A DNA stretch of 64,000 nt from an uncultured Nitrosomonas sp. (GCA_949281375.1 CASDLT010000034.1:91309-155308); one strand, 5' to 3'; counted from the first letter of the stretch, positions 38,781 to 49,302 are shown. Made by a program: numbers and translations. The notes: a model not told the origin generated them from the sequence alone.

Positions 38781-40637
38781 ATGCTGACAATTCAAGCTTT
38801 AACTTATCTTCAATGTGGAAATGTCTTATTAGAAAACTGTGACTTGCAAGTATTTATCAACCAACGCATTGGTTTGGTTGGTCAAAACGGAAGCGGTAAG
38901 TCTACGTTTTTTCAGTTGATTCGCGGAGTGATCAAGCAGGATGGCGGAAACATCCATTTGCAAGAAGGAAAAACAATTGCATTTGTTGAGCAAGAAATTG
39001 CCAATTCTAATCAAGCAATAATCGAGTTTGTTCTTGATGGTGATGTTGAGTTACGAAAACTCGAAAACATTATTGCCCAGGGAGATCATACAAATTCTTG
39101 GTTTGAGGCACAGCAGCGGTATGAAGTGATTGAAGGATATACGGCTCGAGCAAGAGCTGCACAATTTTTAAATGGTTTGGGTTTTGCTCAAGCAATGCTT
39201 GATCATCCGGTCAATTGCTTTTCTGGAGGGTGGCGCATGCGCCTAAATCTGGCGCGCGCTTTAATGCACCGAGCCGATTTGCTGCTATTGGATGAACCTA
39301 CCAACCATCTCGACCTTGAGGCTATTATATGGCTTGAAAAGTATCTGTCTCGCTATCCTGGTAGTTTGATTGTCATATCGCATGATCGGGAGTTTCTTAA
39401 CGCGTGTGTCAATCGAATCGCTCATCTTAGTAATCGCCAAATAGATGTTTATGCAGGGAACTATGATGATTTTGAGTGCGGGCGAACCGAGCGACTCATG
39501 CAGCAAACTCAGGCATGGCAGCAACAGCAAAAGAAAATTAAACATATGGAAGATTTTGTACGCCGCTTCCATGCCAAGGCGAGCAAGGCTAAACAGGCAC
39601 AGAGCCGAATCAAGGCGCTGGAACGTTTGACGCGGATTGCTCCCATCCATGTAGAAGATGGTTACTACGAATTATTGATTGAAGCGCCAGAGCGTAGTCC
39701 GAACGTCTTGCTGTATATAAAAGGCATGAGCTTTGGCTATGGCCAAGGTTTACTCTTGGAAAACATTCATCAGGTACTTCAGGCAGGTACTCGAGTTGCA
39801 TTGCTGGGACCGAACGGAGCGGGGAAATCTACATTAATGAAACTGCTGGTAGGTGAACTCGAACCCGCAGCAGGGACGTTGGAGTGGGCCTCGAACATAC
39901 GTATCGGGTACTTTGCACAACATCAATTGGAAAATTTGGATGGCGATGCTACGCCTATGCAGCATATGCAGAAGCTAGCTCCTGAGCATGCTGACCTGGA
40001 TTTGAGAAAATTTTTGGGGCGGTTTGGATTAGGTGGCGATCGTGAGAATCGACCAGTGATAAGTTTTTCTGGAGGAGAAAAAAGTCGTCTGGCGCTCGCT
40101 TTATTGGCGTGGCAAAAGCCGCATGTACTTTTATTGGATGAGCCAACTAATCATTTGGATTTGGATATGAGAAACGCGCTGGTAATGGCATTGGAAGCCT
40201 ATGCCGGCGCTGTGGTGCTGGTATCGCATGATCGTAGCTTGATACGTGCGGTAGCTGATGAATTATGGTTAGTGGCTGATGGAACAATTCAATCGTTCGA
40301 TGGAGATCTGGAAGACTATAAAAATTGGGTGGAAGCTCGTGCTGTCGACAATTTTGTGAAACCGAAAGCTATCACGCAAAAAAAACCACTACCCAATCCA
40401 TCTTCTAGACTTAACAAAAAAACGCTGCTTTCAAAACAGTCGAAAATTGAAGCGGCATTGTCCATAGCACAAAAAGAATTGGCCGAGATCAATCGTCAGT
40501 TGGCGGATCCTGTTACATACGTAACCCGTTCTCGTAACGAGATTGATCAACTGGGAGTTCTCAACACGGCACTCATCCAGAAAGTGGCTGAACTCGAAGA
40601 CAACTGGCTCGAATTAGAAATGAGCATGGAAGAATGA
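38781..40637 (+). CDS. yheS: ABC-F family ATPase, YheS type
   Basis: 618 residues. Two ABC ATPase domains in one chain and no membrane part, so not a transporter but a ribosome-associated ABC-F translation factor. Walker A motifs are GQNGSGKST (34-42) and GPNGAGKST (near 342). Signature motifs are CFSGGWRMRLNLA and SFSGGEKSRLALA, and LLLDEPTNHLDL occurs in both halves. The linker ends FHAKASKAKQAQSRIKALERL, as in E. coli YheS, and a C-terminal coiled coil follows. YheS is thought to help difficult peptides pass through the ribosome. Confidence 0.92.
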   Translation: MLTIQALTYLQCGNVLLENCDLQVFINQRIGLVGQNGSGKSTFFQLIRGVIKQDGGNIHLQEGKTIAFVEQEIANSNQAIIEFVLDGDVELRKLENIIAQGDHTNSWFEAQQRYEVIEGYTARARAAQFLNGLGFAQAMLDHPVNCFSGGWRMRLNLARALMHRADLLLLDEPTNHLDLEAIIWLEKYLSRYPGSLIVISHDREFLNACVNRIAHLSNRQIDVYAGNYDDFECGRTERLMQQTQAWQQQQKKIKHMEDFVRRFHAKASKAKQAQSRIKALERLTRIAPIHVEDGYYELLIEAPERSPNVLLYIKGMSFGYGQGLLLENIHQVLQAGTRVALLGPNGAGKSTLMKLLVGELEPAAGTLEWASNIRIGYFAQHQLENLDGDATPMQHMQKLAPEHADLDLRKFLGRFGLGGDRENRPVISFSGGEKSRLALALLAWQKPHVLLLDEPTNHLDLDMRNALVMALEAYAGAVVLVSHDRSLIRAVADELWLVADGTIQSFDGDLEDYKNWVEARAVDNFVKPKAITQKKPLPNPSSRLNKKTLLSKQSKIEAALSIAQKELAEINRQLADPVTYVTRSRNEIDQLGVLNTALIQKVAELEDNWLELEMSMEE

Positions 40638-40668
40638 AAATTGATGAGAAATTCAATCAATTGTTTCA

Positions 40669-40992
40669 TCAGACTTGCATATTCATGATTTCCTGATATG
40701 CAGTCACGAGCTTATTGCGAACCTGTATCATCGATTGAAAGGATACATTGGCCTTTTGCAAGGAAATCATGACTTCATGTAAATCGACATTGGATTCACT
40801 GCCGACAAATTGCGCGCTAAGATGATCAGCAGTTTGCTGCAAATGATTGGTTTGATCAATTGCCGCCTTCAGTTTATCACTAAAGTCGACGGCTGCGATT
40901 TCATCAGGCCTGGATTGTTTTTTTGCGCCAGAAGCTAATGCGGATGCTGCTTGAAGCTGCTGAAGAATATTTTCAACGCCGGATTTATCCAT
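40669..40992 (-). CDS. fliE: Flagellar hook-basal body protein FliE
   Basis: 107 residues. Small basal-body protein joining the MS ring and the rod; the first rod-type substrate exported. The conserved C-terminal part [18 protein letters not shown], then [20 protein letters not shown], is diagnostic. It lies downstream of the fleR-like regulator on the minus strand, away from fliF, which is divergent. Confidence 0.94.
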   Translation of the reverse strand: MDKSGVENILQQLQAASALASGAKKQSRPDEIAAVDFSDKLKAAIDQTNHLQQTADHLSAQFVGSESNVDLHEVMISLQKANVSFQSMIQVRNKLVTAYQEIMNMQV

Positions 40993-41062
40993 AATCTACT
41001 CCAAATAATCAATCGAATGTGTATCTCGCAAGAAGGCAGTATTAATAAACATAGGGAACTAC

Positions 41063-42385
41063 TTAGCCCATTAAACGGTATTGTTGCAATTTATAACGTA
41101 AGGTTCGTTCTGAAATTCCTAATTTTTTAACGGCCAGTTTCCGGGAGCCATTAACTGCGGCAAGAGTTTCAAGAATATGCTTGCGTTCGAGTGTTTTGAT
41201 ATCTTCTGTTTGTGGTTCTGGTGTATTTTCTTTGCTTCCATTGCTGAAAATATCGATCACATTGGCTGAAGGTAAATTGATATGCTCGATTTCAATGACG
41301 TCGGTTGCTAAGATGGCAGCACGCTGCAAGACATTTTCCAATTCTCTGATGTTCCCTGGCCAGGAATAGCGGCAAAGCTTGGTGATTGCTTCACGGGTAA
41401 TTTTATACGGTAAGCCTCTTGAATTAGTCACGGCTGCTTGCAATATTTTTTGTGTCAGCGGCTCAATATCGAGAGGACGTTCACGTAACGGCGGTATTTC
41501 GATAGGGAATACGTTGAGACGGTAGAACAAGTCTTCTCTGAATTGACCATTCTTAACCATTACCTTCATATCGCGATTGGAAGTAGCCAGCAATCGAATA
41601 TCCAGCTTGATGGTTTTATGCCCGCCTACACGTTCAACTTCTCTCTCCTGCAATACCCGTAATAGTTTAACTTGCAGTTCTAGAGGCATTTCCGAGATCT
41701 CATCAAGCAATAAGGTTCCGCCTTCTGCTTGTTCAAATTTTCCTGGTTGAGCATGGACAGCACCTGTGAAAGCTCCTTTTTCATAACCGAACAGTGTGGC
41801 TTCGAGCAGATTTTCCGGAATGGCGGCGCAGTTAATAGCGATGAAGGGTTTGGCAGATCGCAACGAATGCCGGTGGATATAACGAGCAATCACTTCCTTG
41901 CCGCAGCCACTTTCTCCTGTCAGCATAACAGTTGCAGGTGATTCAGCGACTCGTCTGGCAAGGGATAATAACGCCCGGGTTCTGGTGTCGTTGGCAATGA
42001 CTTGATCATCCTGCGCAACTTCAGCCAAGGAAAATTGCTTGACATGAGCCAGTAGACTATCGGGATCAAAAGGTTTTAATAAATAATCACAAGCTCCCAT
42101 ACGCATTGCAGTGACGGCTTTATCGATTTCCCGATAAGCTGTCATCAATAGCACGGGTAATTCTGGATGGATTGCTTTGATATTCTTTAGCAAGAGCAAT
42201 CCATCAGTGGGTTTCATTTGCACATCGCTGATCACGATTCCGACCTGACGCTCTTGGAGTATGGCCATCGCATCATCGCCATTCGAAGCTGCAATTGCTT
42301 GATAGCCAGATAATCGCATGGTGGCGCAGATTGCTTCCAGTAAATCCTGATCGTCCTCGACGATCAATACCGGCAATGGGTTCAT
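41063..42385 (-). CDS. fleR: Sigma-54-dependent flagellar response regulator (FleR/FlrC type)
   Basis: 440 residues. NtrC-family activator with receiver, AAA+ and Fis-type DNA-binding domains. The phosphoacceptor is D54 (IVISDVQ). The Walker A motif GESGCGKE is near residue 157, and the sigma-54 contact motif GAFTGA is intact (EKGAFTGAVHAQPG). The C-terminal helix-turn-helix is KLAVKKLGISERTLRYKLQQ. Its partner kinase ends one base upstream. Placement beside fliE and fliF suggests it switches on middle flagellar genes with RpoN, as in Pseudomonas and Vibrio. Confidence 0.9.
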   Translation of the reverse strand: MNPLPVLIVEDDQDLLEAICATMRLSGYQAIAASNGDDAMAILQERQVGIVISDVQMKPTDGLLLLKNIKAIHPELPVLLMTAYREIDKAVTAMRMGACDYLLKPFDPDSLLAHVKQFSLAEVAQDDQVIANDTRTRALLSLARRVAESPATVMLTGESGCGKEVIARYIHRHSLRSAKPFIAINCAAIPENLLEATLFGYEKGAFTGAVHAQPGKFEQAEGGTLLLDEISEMPLELQVKLLRVLQEREVERVGGHKTIKLDIRLLATSNRDMKVMVKNGQFREDLFYRLNVFPIEIPPLRERPLDIEPLTQKILQAAVTNSRGLPYKITREAITKLCRYSWPGNIRELENVLQRAAILATDVIEIEHINLPSANVIDIFSNGSKENTPEPQTEDIKTLERKHILETLAAVNGSRKLAVKKLGISERTLRYKLQQYRLMG

Positions 42386-42386
42386 G

Positions 42387-43571
42387 CTAATAATCTCCTT
42401 TGACTCTTGGTAAACGTATTACAAATTCGCTTCCGCGGTTCGGCAATGAATGTATGTGCACAGTACCTCCCATTGATTGGATGACTCCACGAACAATAGC
42501 CAGCCCTAAACCAGTTCCTTCGGAGCGTGTCGTAAAGAACGGCTCAAACAGTCTTTCTTGTAAAGCAATATCTATTCCAAGTCCATTGTCACAGACGCTT
42601 AGAACGATGCCGTTCTCTTCGCGAGTTCCAGTCAAAATGATTCTGCCGCCTGGATTGGAAGCCTGCATAGCATTTTCGAGCAGATTGATCATCGCGCCAC
42701 AGATGGCTTGGTGATTGATCATCAGGCTCGCTTTTTGACTTTGATCGCGAACGATCAATTGCAACTGCCGTGCAGCCAATTGCGGTTCGATCACTTGCTG
42801 AAGCTCAGTTAATAAATCGCTGATGACGACCTTTTCGAGTTCTGTGGTCTCACCTTTGACAAAACGCAGCATGTCTTTGGTCAATTGCTCGAGATGATGC
42901 AAGCGTTCGATGGTTTTTGTGGCAAATTTTTGCCGCTCTTCGGATGCCAAGGCATCGCTACCTAAATGATTGGCATACAGCAATGCCGTTGCTAGCGGTG
43001 TACGCAACTGATGGGCAAGATTTGCCGCCATTTCACCCATAGAGGTCAGCCGTTGGTTGCGCCTTATTTTTTCCTGTATTTCATAATCTTCTGTGATGTC
43101 ATTGATGAGCAGGATTTGTTTGCCGGTTGAATCGGTGGCGCTGCTTTGAATGCGAATACGCCGCTGCTTGAGAGCATGCCGACAATTTACATGCCATTCA
43201 TTAGACATTGAAGTTGATGATAAGCGTTCTTTAAGAATTTGACTCCATGACAAACCAATCAGGGGTTTTCCTAAAAGAGACACTGCAGCAGGGTTGACCT
43301 GTTCGATGCATTCGTTGGTGTCAAGTGCCAGAACTCCGCCAGGTAAGGCATTCAGTAAGAAGCTTAATTGCTGGGATAAATCTTCTTTTGCAATCAATTG
43401 CCTTTGTAATTCGCCGTTGGCTAGCGCTAATTCCCGTGTTAATTGTGCCACCTGATGTTGTAGTTTTTGATACTCCCCGGAAAGCTGTGCAGAGGCTTCA
43501 TTAAAAGCCACAAAAGCAAGCTGGAGCTGTTCTTGATCGACGGATAAGGATCTGGTTTCAATAGTTTTCAC
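42387..43571 (-). CDS. fleS: Flagellar sensor histidine kinase (FleS/FlrB type)
   Basis: 394 residues, no membrane segment, so a cytoplasmic kinase. An N-terminal coiled coil (about 10-70) precedes a PAS domain (about 70-165). The HisKA helix has the phosphorylated H187 in NLAHQLRTPLATAL, and the ATPase domain has LLENAMQASNPG, DNGLGID and GTGLGLAIVRG. The start is GTG; no strong ribosome binding site is seen. It is immediately followed by its response regulator. The signal is unknown; FleS homologues respond to assembly state rather than to an external ligand. Confidence 0.9.
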   Translation of the reverse strand: MKTIETRSLSVDQEQLQLAFVAFNEASAQLSGEYQKLQHQVAQLTRELALANGELQRQLIAKEDLSQQLSFLLNALPGGVLALDTNECIEQVNPAAVSLLGKPLIGLSWSQILKERLSSTSMSNEWHVNCRHALKQRRIRIQSSATDSTGKQILLINDITEDYEIQEKIRRNQRLTSMGEMAANLAHQLRTPLATALLYANHLGSDALASEERQKFATKTIERLHHLEQLTKDMLRFVKGETTELEKVVISDLLTELQQVIEPQLAARQLQLIVRDQSQKASLMINHQAICGAMINLLENAMQASNPGGRIILTGTREENGIVLSVCDNGLGIDIALQERLFEPFFTTRSEGTGLGLAIVRGVIQSMGGTVHIHSLPNRGSEFVIRLPRVKGDY

Positions 43572-43903
43572 AAAATAAACGCCGGTATTTGAAATTACCA
43601 GTAGCTTAAATTAATAGCGATTTTCTTGATGATCCGAATAAGGCAGGCAAATCTATTCTTTTTTAAGCATTCGTATTTTTTAAATTTATCGATAATCATC
43701 ACATCAACAAAAATGTGTTTTTTGCAAATGTGGGAGGTGCGATGGTATACGGCATCAAAAGGAAGAATCTGAGAAATGAGCAGTTATTTTCACTAAATCG
43801 GAAATGTTTGCAGACCGCATGCTTTTGAAAATTAGATTCAGATGCTTATTAATACAGAATTGATTGATTAATACAAAATCAGTATTTTGGCAGGAGAAAA
43901 GGC
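43572..43903. other. Divergent fleS/fliF intergenic region
   Basis: 332 bp, AT-rich, expected to hold the promoters of both fleS and fliF. I searched for a sigma-54 pair (GG, 10 bp, GC in TGGCAC-N5-TTGC context) and for sigma-28 elements and found no convincing match. The fliF ribosome binding site is AGGAG, seven bases before its GTG. No gene or strong hairpin is seen. Confidence 0.5.
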
Positions 43904-45586
43904 GTGGCTACAGTACCCAGCGAAGAAAAAATATCGGCGCCGACCACAGGCTTTCGTTTAGCACAACTGAATCAGCTTTCCAATCAAAAAAAGCTGGGTT
44001 TGATCATGGCGTCAGCGGCTGTCATTGCAGTATTGGTGGGCGCTTTGATGTGGAGTCAAACACCCGAATACCGTGTGTTGTATAACAATGTCGCAGATCA
44101 GGATGGCGCAGCCATTATCGGTGCGTTGCAACAAATGAATGTGCCTTATAAATTTTCTAGTAATGGTGGTGCCATTCTCGTTCCGGAAAAACAAGTGCAC
44201 GAAGTACGGTTGCGGCTGGCCGGACAGGGATTGCCGAAAGGTAATCTGCCAGGATTCGAATTGATGGAAAATCAAAAGTTCGGCTCCAGTCAATTTCTTG
44301 AGCAAGTCAATTATCAGCGTGCACTCGAAGGTGAACTGGCCCGATCGATTCAATCTCTATCAGCCGTGCAAAGCGCGCGAGTTCATCTGGCTATTGCCAA
44401 GCCTTCGGTTTTTTCACGCGATAAACAGCAGCCCAGCGTTTCGGTATTGCTCAATTTATATCCTGGCCGAGTATTAAGCGTAGAGCAGATTAGTGCAATC
44501 GTTCATCTGATGGCAAGTAGTGTCCCGAATTTGCCAATTAAAAATGTAACAGTGGTTGACCAGAATGGCAATTTACTCAGCACTCAGCATGAGAATAAAC
44601 AAGACAAGTCATTTGATGCCAAGCAATTGGAATACATTCAGGAGCTTGAAGAGAATTATATTCGTCGTATCGAAGCCATACTGACGCCCATTACCGGTGC
44701 TGCCAATGTACGTGCCCAAGTGACCGCAGACCTGGATTTCTCCCGAATCGAACGGGCTGAAGAAATCTACCGGCCCAATAACAGCGAAACGGATGTGGCT
44801 TCCGTACGTAGTCAAAAGACATTTGAATCAACCACGACAGGTTCGAAAACCGATGGCGGCATTCCGGGTGCCCTGACCAATCGTCCGCCTGATCCTGCGT
44901 CGGCGCCGATCGATGCCAAGGCAGGAAATAACGAGGCCAATGACAAAGCGCCGCCCTTGCCAACCGATAAAAAGAAAGAGTCCACGATCAATTATGAGGT
45001 AGACAAAACCGTACAGCATACCCAGCAATCAACTGGAAGTATCAAACGGTTGACGGCAGCGGTCGTGGTGAACTATCGCAAGAAAATCGATGAAAATGGT
45101 GAAGTTGCGAATGAGCCATTGAGTGAAGACGAAATAAAAGAAATCAATAGCTTGGTCAAGGAGGCCATGGGTTACAACGAGAAACGGGGTGATTCTTTGA
45201 CAGTTACCAACAGCGTGTTTACGACGGAGCCCGTGACCATTCTTGATGCCGAGTTCTGGAAGGATCCTGAAGTCATCATGTTGGCCAAGGATGTCGGTAA
45301 ACAACTGCTCATTGCCGCCGTGGTTCTGTTTTTCCTGCTCAAGATCGTGCGCCCGTCACTGAAAAGCTTCGCGCAGTCCTTGCCTACGCCGCCCCCAGCG
45401 TTGGCGAACAAAGCATCTGCTGAAGCTTTGCCTGGTCAATTGTCAGAGCAAGTGGATGGCATCGCGGCACAGGCGGTACAGAAAGCCATCTTTGATGAGA
45501 ATCTCAAAAGAGCAAAACAATTGGCTTTGGATCAACCCACTATTGTTGCCAACGTAGTAAAAGATTGGGTATCGAAAAATGGATGA
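43904..45586 (+). CDS. fliF: Flagellar MS-ring protein FliF
   Basis: 560 residues. Forms the MS ring in the inner membrane, the base on which the flagellum is built. Two membrane helices (about 30-48 and 461-479) flank a large periplasmic part with YscJ-like ring-building motifs (PEYRVLYNNVADQDGAAI, SVLLNLYPGRVLS). The C-terminal cytoplasmic tail that binds FliG is present. The start is GTG with an AGGAG site. The stop overlaps the fliG start. Confidence 0.96.
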   Translation: MATVPSEEKISAPTTGFRLAQLNQLSNQKKLGLIMASAAVIAVLVGALMWSQTPEYRVLYNNVADQDGAAIIGALQQMNVPYKFSSNGGAILVPEKQVHEVRLRLAGQGLPKGNLPGFELMENQKFGSSQFLEQVNYQRALEGELARSIQSLSAVQSARVHLAIAKPSVFSRDKQQPSVSVLLNLYPGRVLSVEQISAIVHLMASSVPNLPIKNVTVVDQNGNLLSTQHENKQDKSFDAKQLEYIQELEENYIRRIEAILTPITGAANVRAQVTADLDFSRIERAEEIYRPNNSETDVASVRSQKTFESTTTGSKTDGGIPGALTNRPPDPASAPIDAKAGNNEANDKAPPLPTDKKKESTINYEVDKTVQHTQQSTGSIKRLTAAVVVNYRKKIDENGEVANEPLSEDEIKEINSLVKEAMGYNEKRGDSLTVTNSVFTTEPVTILDAEFWKDPEVIMLAKDVGKQLLIAAVVLFFLLKIVRPSLKSFAQSLPTPPPALANKASAEALPGQLSEQVDGIAAQAVQKAIFDENLKRAKQLALDQPTIVANVVKDWVSKNG

Positions 45587-46574
45587 TGAAGGAATCAAAA
45601 AGAGTGCGATTTTGTTGATGACGCTCGGGGAAAAGGAAGCGGCGTCAGTGATCAAGTTGCTTGGCCCTAAGGAAGTTCAAAGGCTTAGTGAAACAATGTC
45701 CAGTTTGCAAAATGTCCCGCGAAGTGAAGTCGAGGGCGTTCTGGAAGAATTTTGCAATGAAGCAGAGGGCAGAACTACCCTGGGGCAGGATTCGGCGGAT
45801 TATATCCGCAATGTCTTAACGAATGCGCTGGGTGACGAGAAAGCTGCCAATCTCATCGATCGGATTTTAGTCGGAAATGATACCAGCGGTATCGAAGGCT
45901 TGAAGTGGATGGATTCGTCGTCGGTAGCTGAAATGATCAAGGATGAACATCCGCAGATCATTGCCACTATTCTGGTTCATCTGGAACGAGAGCAGGCCAG
46001 TCAAATTTTGAGCTTTTTCACCGAACGATTGCGCAATGACACCCTGCTGCGAATAGCCACGTTGGATAGCATTCAACCGAATGCGATCCGGGAGCTGAAT
46101 GATGTCCTCACGACGTTGCTCTCAGGTAGCAGTAATATTCGTAAGACGGCAATGGGTGGCGTACGTGCAGCGGCTGAGATTCTTAATTTCGTTCCGACCG
46201 CGCTGGAAACCAGCGTCATCGATAATATCAAGCAATTTGACGAAGATTTGGCGCAAAAAATCATGGATGAAATGTTCGTGTTCGATAACTTGATTGACGT
46301 CGACGATCACGGTATCCAGTTGCTGCTCCGAGAAGTGCAGTCTGAATCTTTGATTATCGCGTTGAAAGGCGCTCAGGAAGATCTACGCAAGAAAATCTTC
46401 AAGAATATGTCGCAACGGGCTGCCGAAGCGCTTAGAGAAGATCTGGAAAGCAAAGGTCCGGTTCGCGTATCCGAAGTTGAGGCCGAACAGAAAGAGATCT
46501 TGAAAATCCTTCGGCAATTGGCTGATGATGGTCAAATTGCGCTTGGAGGTAAAGGCGATGATAGCTTTGTTTAG
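45579..46574 (+). CDS. fliG: Flagellar motor switch protein FliG
   Basis: 331 residues. C-ring protein that contacts the MotA stator and sets torque direction. The N-terminal FliF-binding domain begins GIKKSAILLMTLGEKEAASVI. The EHPQIIATILVHL motif of the middle domain and the charged C-terminal helix region (EMFVFDNLIDVDDHGIQLLLREV) are present. It overlaps fliF by 8 bp. Confidence 0.97.
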   Translation: MDDEGIKKSAILLMTLGEKEAASVIKLLGPKEVQRLSETMSSLQNVPRSEVEGVLEEFCNEAEGRTTLGQDSADYIRNVLTNALGDEKAANLIDRILVGNDTSGIEGLKWMDSSSVAEMIKDEHPQIIATILVHLEREQASQILSFFTERLRNDTLLRIATLDSIQPNAIRELNDVLTTLLSGSSNIRKTAMGGVRAAAEILNFVPTALETSVIDNIKQFDEDLAQKIMDEMFVFDNLIDVDDHGIQLLLREVQSESLIIALKGAQEDLRKKIFKNMSQRAAEALREDLESKGPVRVSEVEAEQKEILKILRQLADDGQIALGGKGDDSFV

Positions 46575-46587
46575 AGAAGGGTTGAAA

Positions 46588-46716
46588 ATGAGAGCGGCGG
46601 TTTTTCATTCCTTATCGTCATATTACCGATCAATTCTGCACGCCCACATGACCAGCACACCAATTAAGTGCGAAAGAAGTCGCGCAATTGCTGCAGCGAA
46701 GGTGCAATCATGGTGA
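46588..46716 (+). CDS. Possible small ORF between fliG and fliH
   Basis: 42 codons, ATG at 46588 with a GAAGGG site six bases before it. Its TGA overlaps the fliH start (ATGGTGA), so it could couple translation from fliG to fliH. The product would be basic, with three cysteine/histidine-poor helical turns and no similarity that I know. It may simply be a fortuitous frame in an unusually long fliG-fliH gap. Confidence 0.25.
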   Translation: MRAAVFHSLSSYYRSILHAHMTSTPIKCERSRAIAAAKVQSW

Positions 46717-47417
46717 AAGACGAGACTGCATTCAGCGGAAAGGAAAATGCTTACCGGCGCTGGGAAATGGATCCGCTGGACGCGCTGGGCCCATTATTCA
46801 ATGAACAGCATAGCAAGCAGGAAGACAATGTTCAGAGTGATCAGGTCAAGAAGACCGATTTACCCCCTGAAGCAGACATAACGGCGATTTACGAGCAAGC
46901 GAAAAAGGAAGGTTTTACGGCAGGGCATCAAGAAGGGCATGCGTCGGGATATGCGGAAGGCCGCAAGGCTGCTGAAGTTGCCGTGAAAGCCGAAGTGGCT
47001 CGAATGCAAACAATGTTGGCCAATCTGGATCACGATTTGCAGCAACTGGATCAACTCATGGCCGATGACGTGCTGGCGTTGGGGGTAGCTCTTGCCAAGA
47101 AGATGATTTCCCAGACACTGAAGGTGCAACCGGAATTCATCATTTCTATCGTAAAAGAAGCAATTCGGCTTTTGCCAAATGCCATGCAGCATCCACGGCT
47201 ATATTTGCATCCGGAAGACGCTGCCATCGTACATGCTCATATTGAAAAGCATCTGGGACAAGAAGAATGGTCCATTCGCGAGGATGAACAACTAACCCGC
47301 GGAGGGTGCCGTATTGAAGCCAATGGCAGTGAAGTTGACGCTACATTGGAAGTCCGGTGGCAAAGGGTGTTGGCAGCGATCGGTCAGAATGCTGAGTGGC
47401 TGGAGAAAAATGATTAA
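46710..47417 (+). CDS. fliH: Flagellar assembly protein FliH
   Basis: 235 residues from the ATG at 46710. Regulates the FliI export ATPase and links it to the C-ring. It carries the expected GxxxG-type segment ([23 protein letters not shown]), a coiled coil, and the C-terminal FliI-binding domain with [19 protein letters not shown]. The frame runs 14 codons further upstream from a GTG, but the ATG has an AAGGTG site. It overlaps fliI by 8 bp. Confidence 0.93.
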   Translation: MVKDETAFSGKENAYRRWEMDPLDALGPLFNEQHSKQEDNVQSDQVKKTDLPPEADITAIYEQAKKEGFTAGHQEGHASGYAEGRKAAEVAVKAEVARMQTMLANLDHDLQQLDQLMADDVLALGVALAKKMISQTLKVQPEFIISIVKEAIRLLPNAMQHPRLYLHPEDAAIVHAHIEKHLGQEEWSIREDEQLTRGGCRIEANGSEVDATLEVRWQRVLAAIGQNAEWLEKND

Positions 47418-48822
47418 GCAGGAACGTCAGGAGCAATGGTGCAGTTTCTTGAAGAACTGTAGTCAATTGGTTTCCTTATCAACACCGCCATTATTGAGCG
47501 GTACGATTACCCGGGTTTCGGGATTGGTCATGGAAGCCGTCGGGCTCAGGTTGTCGGTAGGAAGCAGTTGTATTGTTTTTCTCTCTAATCATCATAGCGT
47601 TTCGGCCGAGGTTGTTGGTTTTTCAGGCGACCGGCTTTTCTTGATGCCCTCCAATGACGTGTATGGGCTATCGCCGGGGGCTAAAGTCGTTCCATTAGAA
47701 CTTGTAGTCGAATCTCCCAAAATGGGTAATTCACAGCACCCGCGCAGACGCGCTTCGGATCGCGCCAAACATATACAGGTTGGCCCTGAATTGCTGGGGC
47801 GGGTGCTCAACGGCCTGGGCGAACCCCTTGACCGTCTGGGCCCTACGCGCGCAGATCATAGCGTGCCTTTGTATAGCCGTCCTTTTAATCCATTGGAACG
47901 TATTCCCGTGACGCAGCCACTCGATGTCGGCGTTAGGGCGATCAATACGTTGCTGACGGTCGGGCGAGGACAGCGCATGGGACTTTTTGCGGGCAGCGGT
48001 GTTGGGAAAAGCGTATTGCTGGGCATGATGGCGCGTTATACCACGGCCGATGTCATCGTCGTCGGACTGATCGGGGAACGGGGACGTGAGGTCAAGGAAT
48101 TCATTGAACACATACTTGGTGAGGAAGGGCTCGCCCGTTCGGTCGTCGTGGCTGCGCCGGCGGATACATCGCCTTTGCTAAGGTTGCAGGGAGCGGCGTA
48201 TGCGACTGCGATTGCGGAATATTTCCGCGATAGCGGCAAGCACGTCTTGCTCATTATGGATTCGTTAACGCGCTATGCCATGGCGCAGCGGGAAATATCT
48301 CTTGCTATTGGTGAGCCTCCGGCGACCAAGGGCTATCCACCGTCCGTGTTTGCCAAATTACCGCAATTGGTAGAGCGGGCGGGTAATGGAAACCAGAATT
48401 GTGGTTCCATCACAGCTTTTTATACCGTGCTCACTGAAGGAGATGATCAGAATGATCCGATCGCGGATAGCGCCCGGGCAATTCTGGATGGTCATATTGT
48501 GTTATCACGCCGATTGGCTGAGGCGGGGCATTATCCGGCGATTGACATCGAAGCGTCCATCAGTCGTATCATGACCAGTGTGGTGTCGCAGCAACAAATT
48601 GATCTGGCCAGACAGTTTAAGAGTTTATTTTCCCGCTATCAGCGCAGCCACGATCTGATCAGTGTGGGCGCCTATGTGGCCGGTACAGATTATGAGCTGG
48701 ATCGAGCAATCAGACTGTATCCATTGCTTGAGAGATTCTTGCACCAGAATATGACGCAACAGGAAAACTTTGCAGACGGTCTTGAGAAATTGACCCGAAT
48801 ACTCAATGCTGAAACGAGTTGA
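47410..48822 (+). CDS. fliI: Flagellar export ATPase FliI
   Basis: 470 residues. F1-beta-like ATPase that powers unloading of export substrates. The P-loop [28 protein letters not shown], the Walker B aspartate in [18 protein letters not shown] and [14 protein letters not shown] are visible. The frame is open 32 codons earlier within fliH, but the ATG at 47410 is the natural start. Confidence 0.96.
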   Translation: MIKQERQEQWCSFLKNCSQLVSLSTPPLLSGTITRVSGLVMEAVGLRLSVGSSCIVFLSNHHSVSAEVVGFSGDRLFLMPSNDVYGLSPGAKVVPLELVVESPKMGNSQHPRRRASDRAKHIQVGPELLGRVLNGLGEPLDRLGPTRADHSVPLYSRPFNPLERIPVTQPLDVGVRAINTLLTVGRGQRMGLFAGSGVGKSVLLGMMARYTTADVIVVGLIGERGREVKEFIEHILGEEGLARSVVVAAPADTSPLLRLQGAAYATAIAEYFRDSGKHVLLIMDSLTRYAMAQREISLAIGEPPATKGYPPSVFAKLPQLVERAGNGNQNCGSITAFYTVLTEGDDQNDPIADSARAILDGHIVLSRRLAEAGHYPAIDIEASISRIMTSVVSQQQIDLARQFKSLFSRYQRSHDLISVGAYVAGTDYELDRAIRLYPLLERFLHQNMTQQENFADGLEKLTRILNAETS

Positions 48823-48846
48823 TAATCAAGGGCTCAAGCATTAGTC

Positions 48847-49302
48847 ATGGCACCTTCATCACTTCCCTTTCTGTTAGAACTCGCGCAACAGCAGACCGAT
48901 TCGTCAGCGAAAAAATTAGGCCAATTGAATGCAATTCAAATGGAGACGGAGAAGAAATTGCAATTGCTGGTGCAATATCGGCAAAGCTATCAGGCTCATC
49001 TTCAAAACGCCAGAGCAAGAGGTGTCGATCAGGCCGAATTGCTTAATTTCATGGCTTTCATGACCAAGCTCGATAAAGCCATCGCTGAGCAGAAGCAGGT
49101 GGTCGTTCATGCACAAAACAATCGGGCGGCAGCCAACAATGACTATTTGGCTCATCAGCGCAAGCTCAAGTCATTCGAGACGCTGGTGCAGCGTCAGCGT
49201 GCGGCTGAAAATAAAAAACAACTGAAATCCGAACAAAAATTACAGGATGAATTCGCTTCCAATGCGTATCATCGCAAATCCTCGGCTTCGAATGAGAGCT
49301 AG
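48847..49302 (+). CDS. fliJ: Flagellar export chaperone FliJ
   Basis: 151 residues, close to the 147 of enteric FliJ. Small coiled-coil protein that sits in the centre of the FliI hexamer like the gamma subunit of F1. LPFLLELAQQQTDSSAKKLGQ and a long Gln/Lys-rich helix are typical. Identification rests on size, coiled coil and position between fliI and fliK. It has no strong sequence motif. Confidence 0.88.
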   Translation: MAPSSLPFLLELAQQQTDSSAKKLGQLNAIQMETEKKLQLLVQYRQSYQAHLQNARARGVDQAELLNFMAFMTKLDKAIAEQKQVVVHAQNNRAAANNDYLAHQRKLKSFETLVQRQRAAENKKQLKSEQKLQDEFASNAYHRKSSASNES

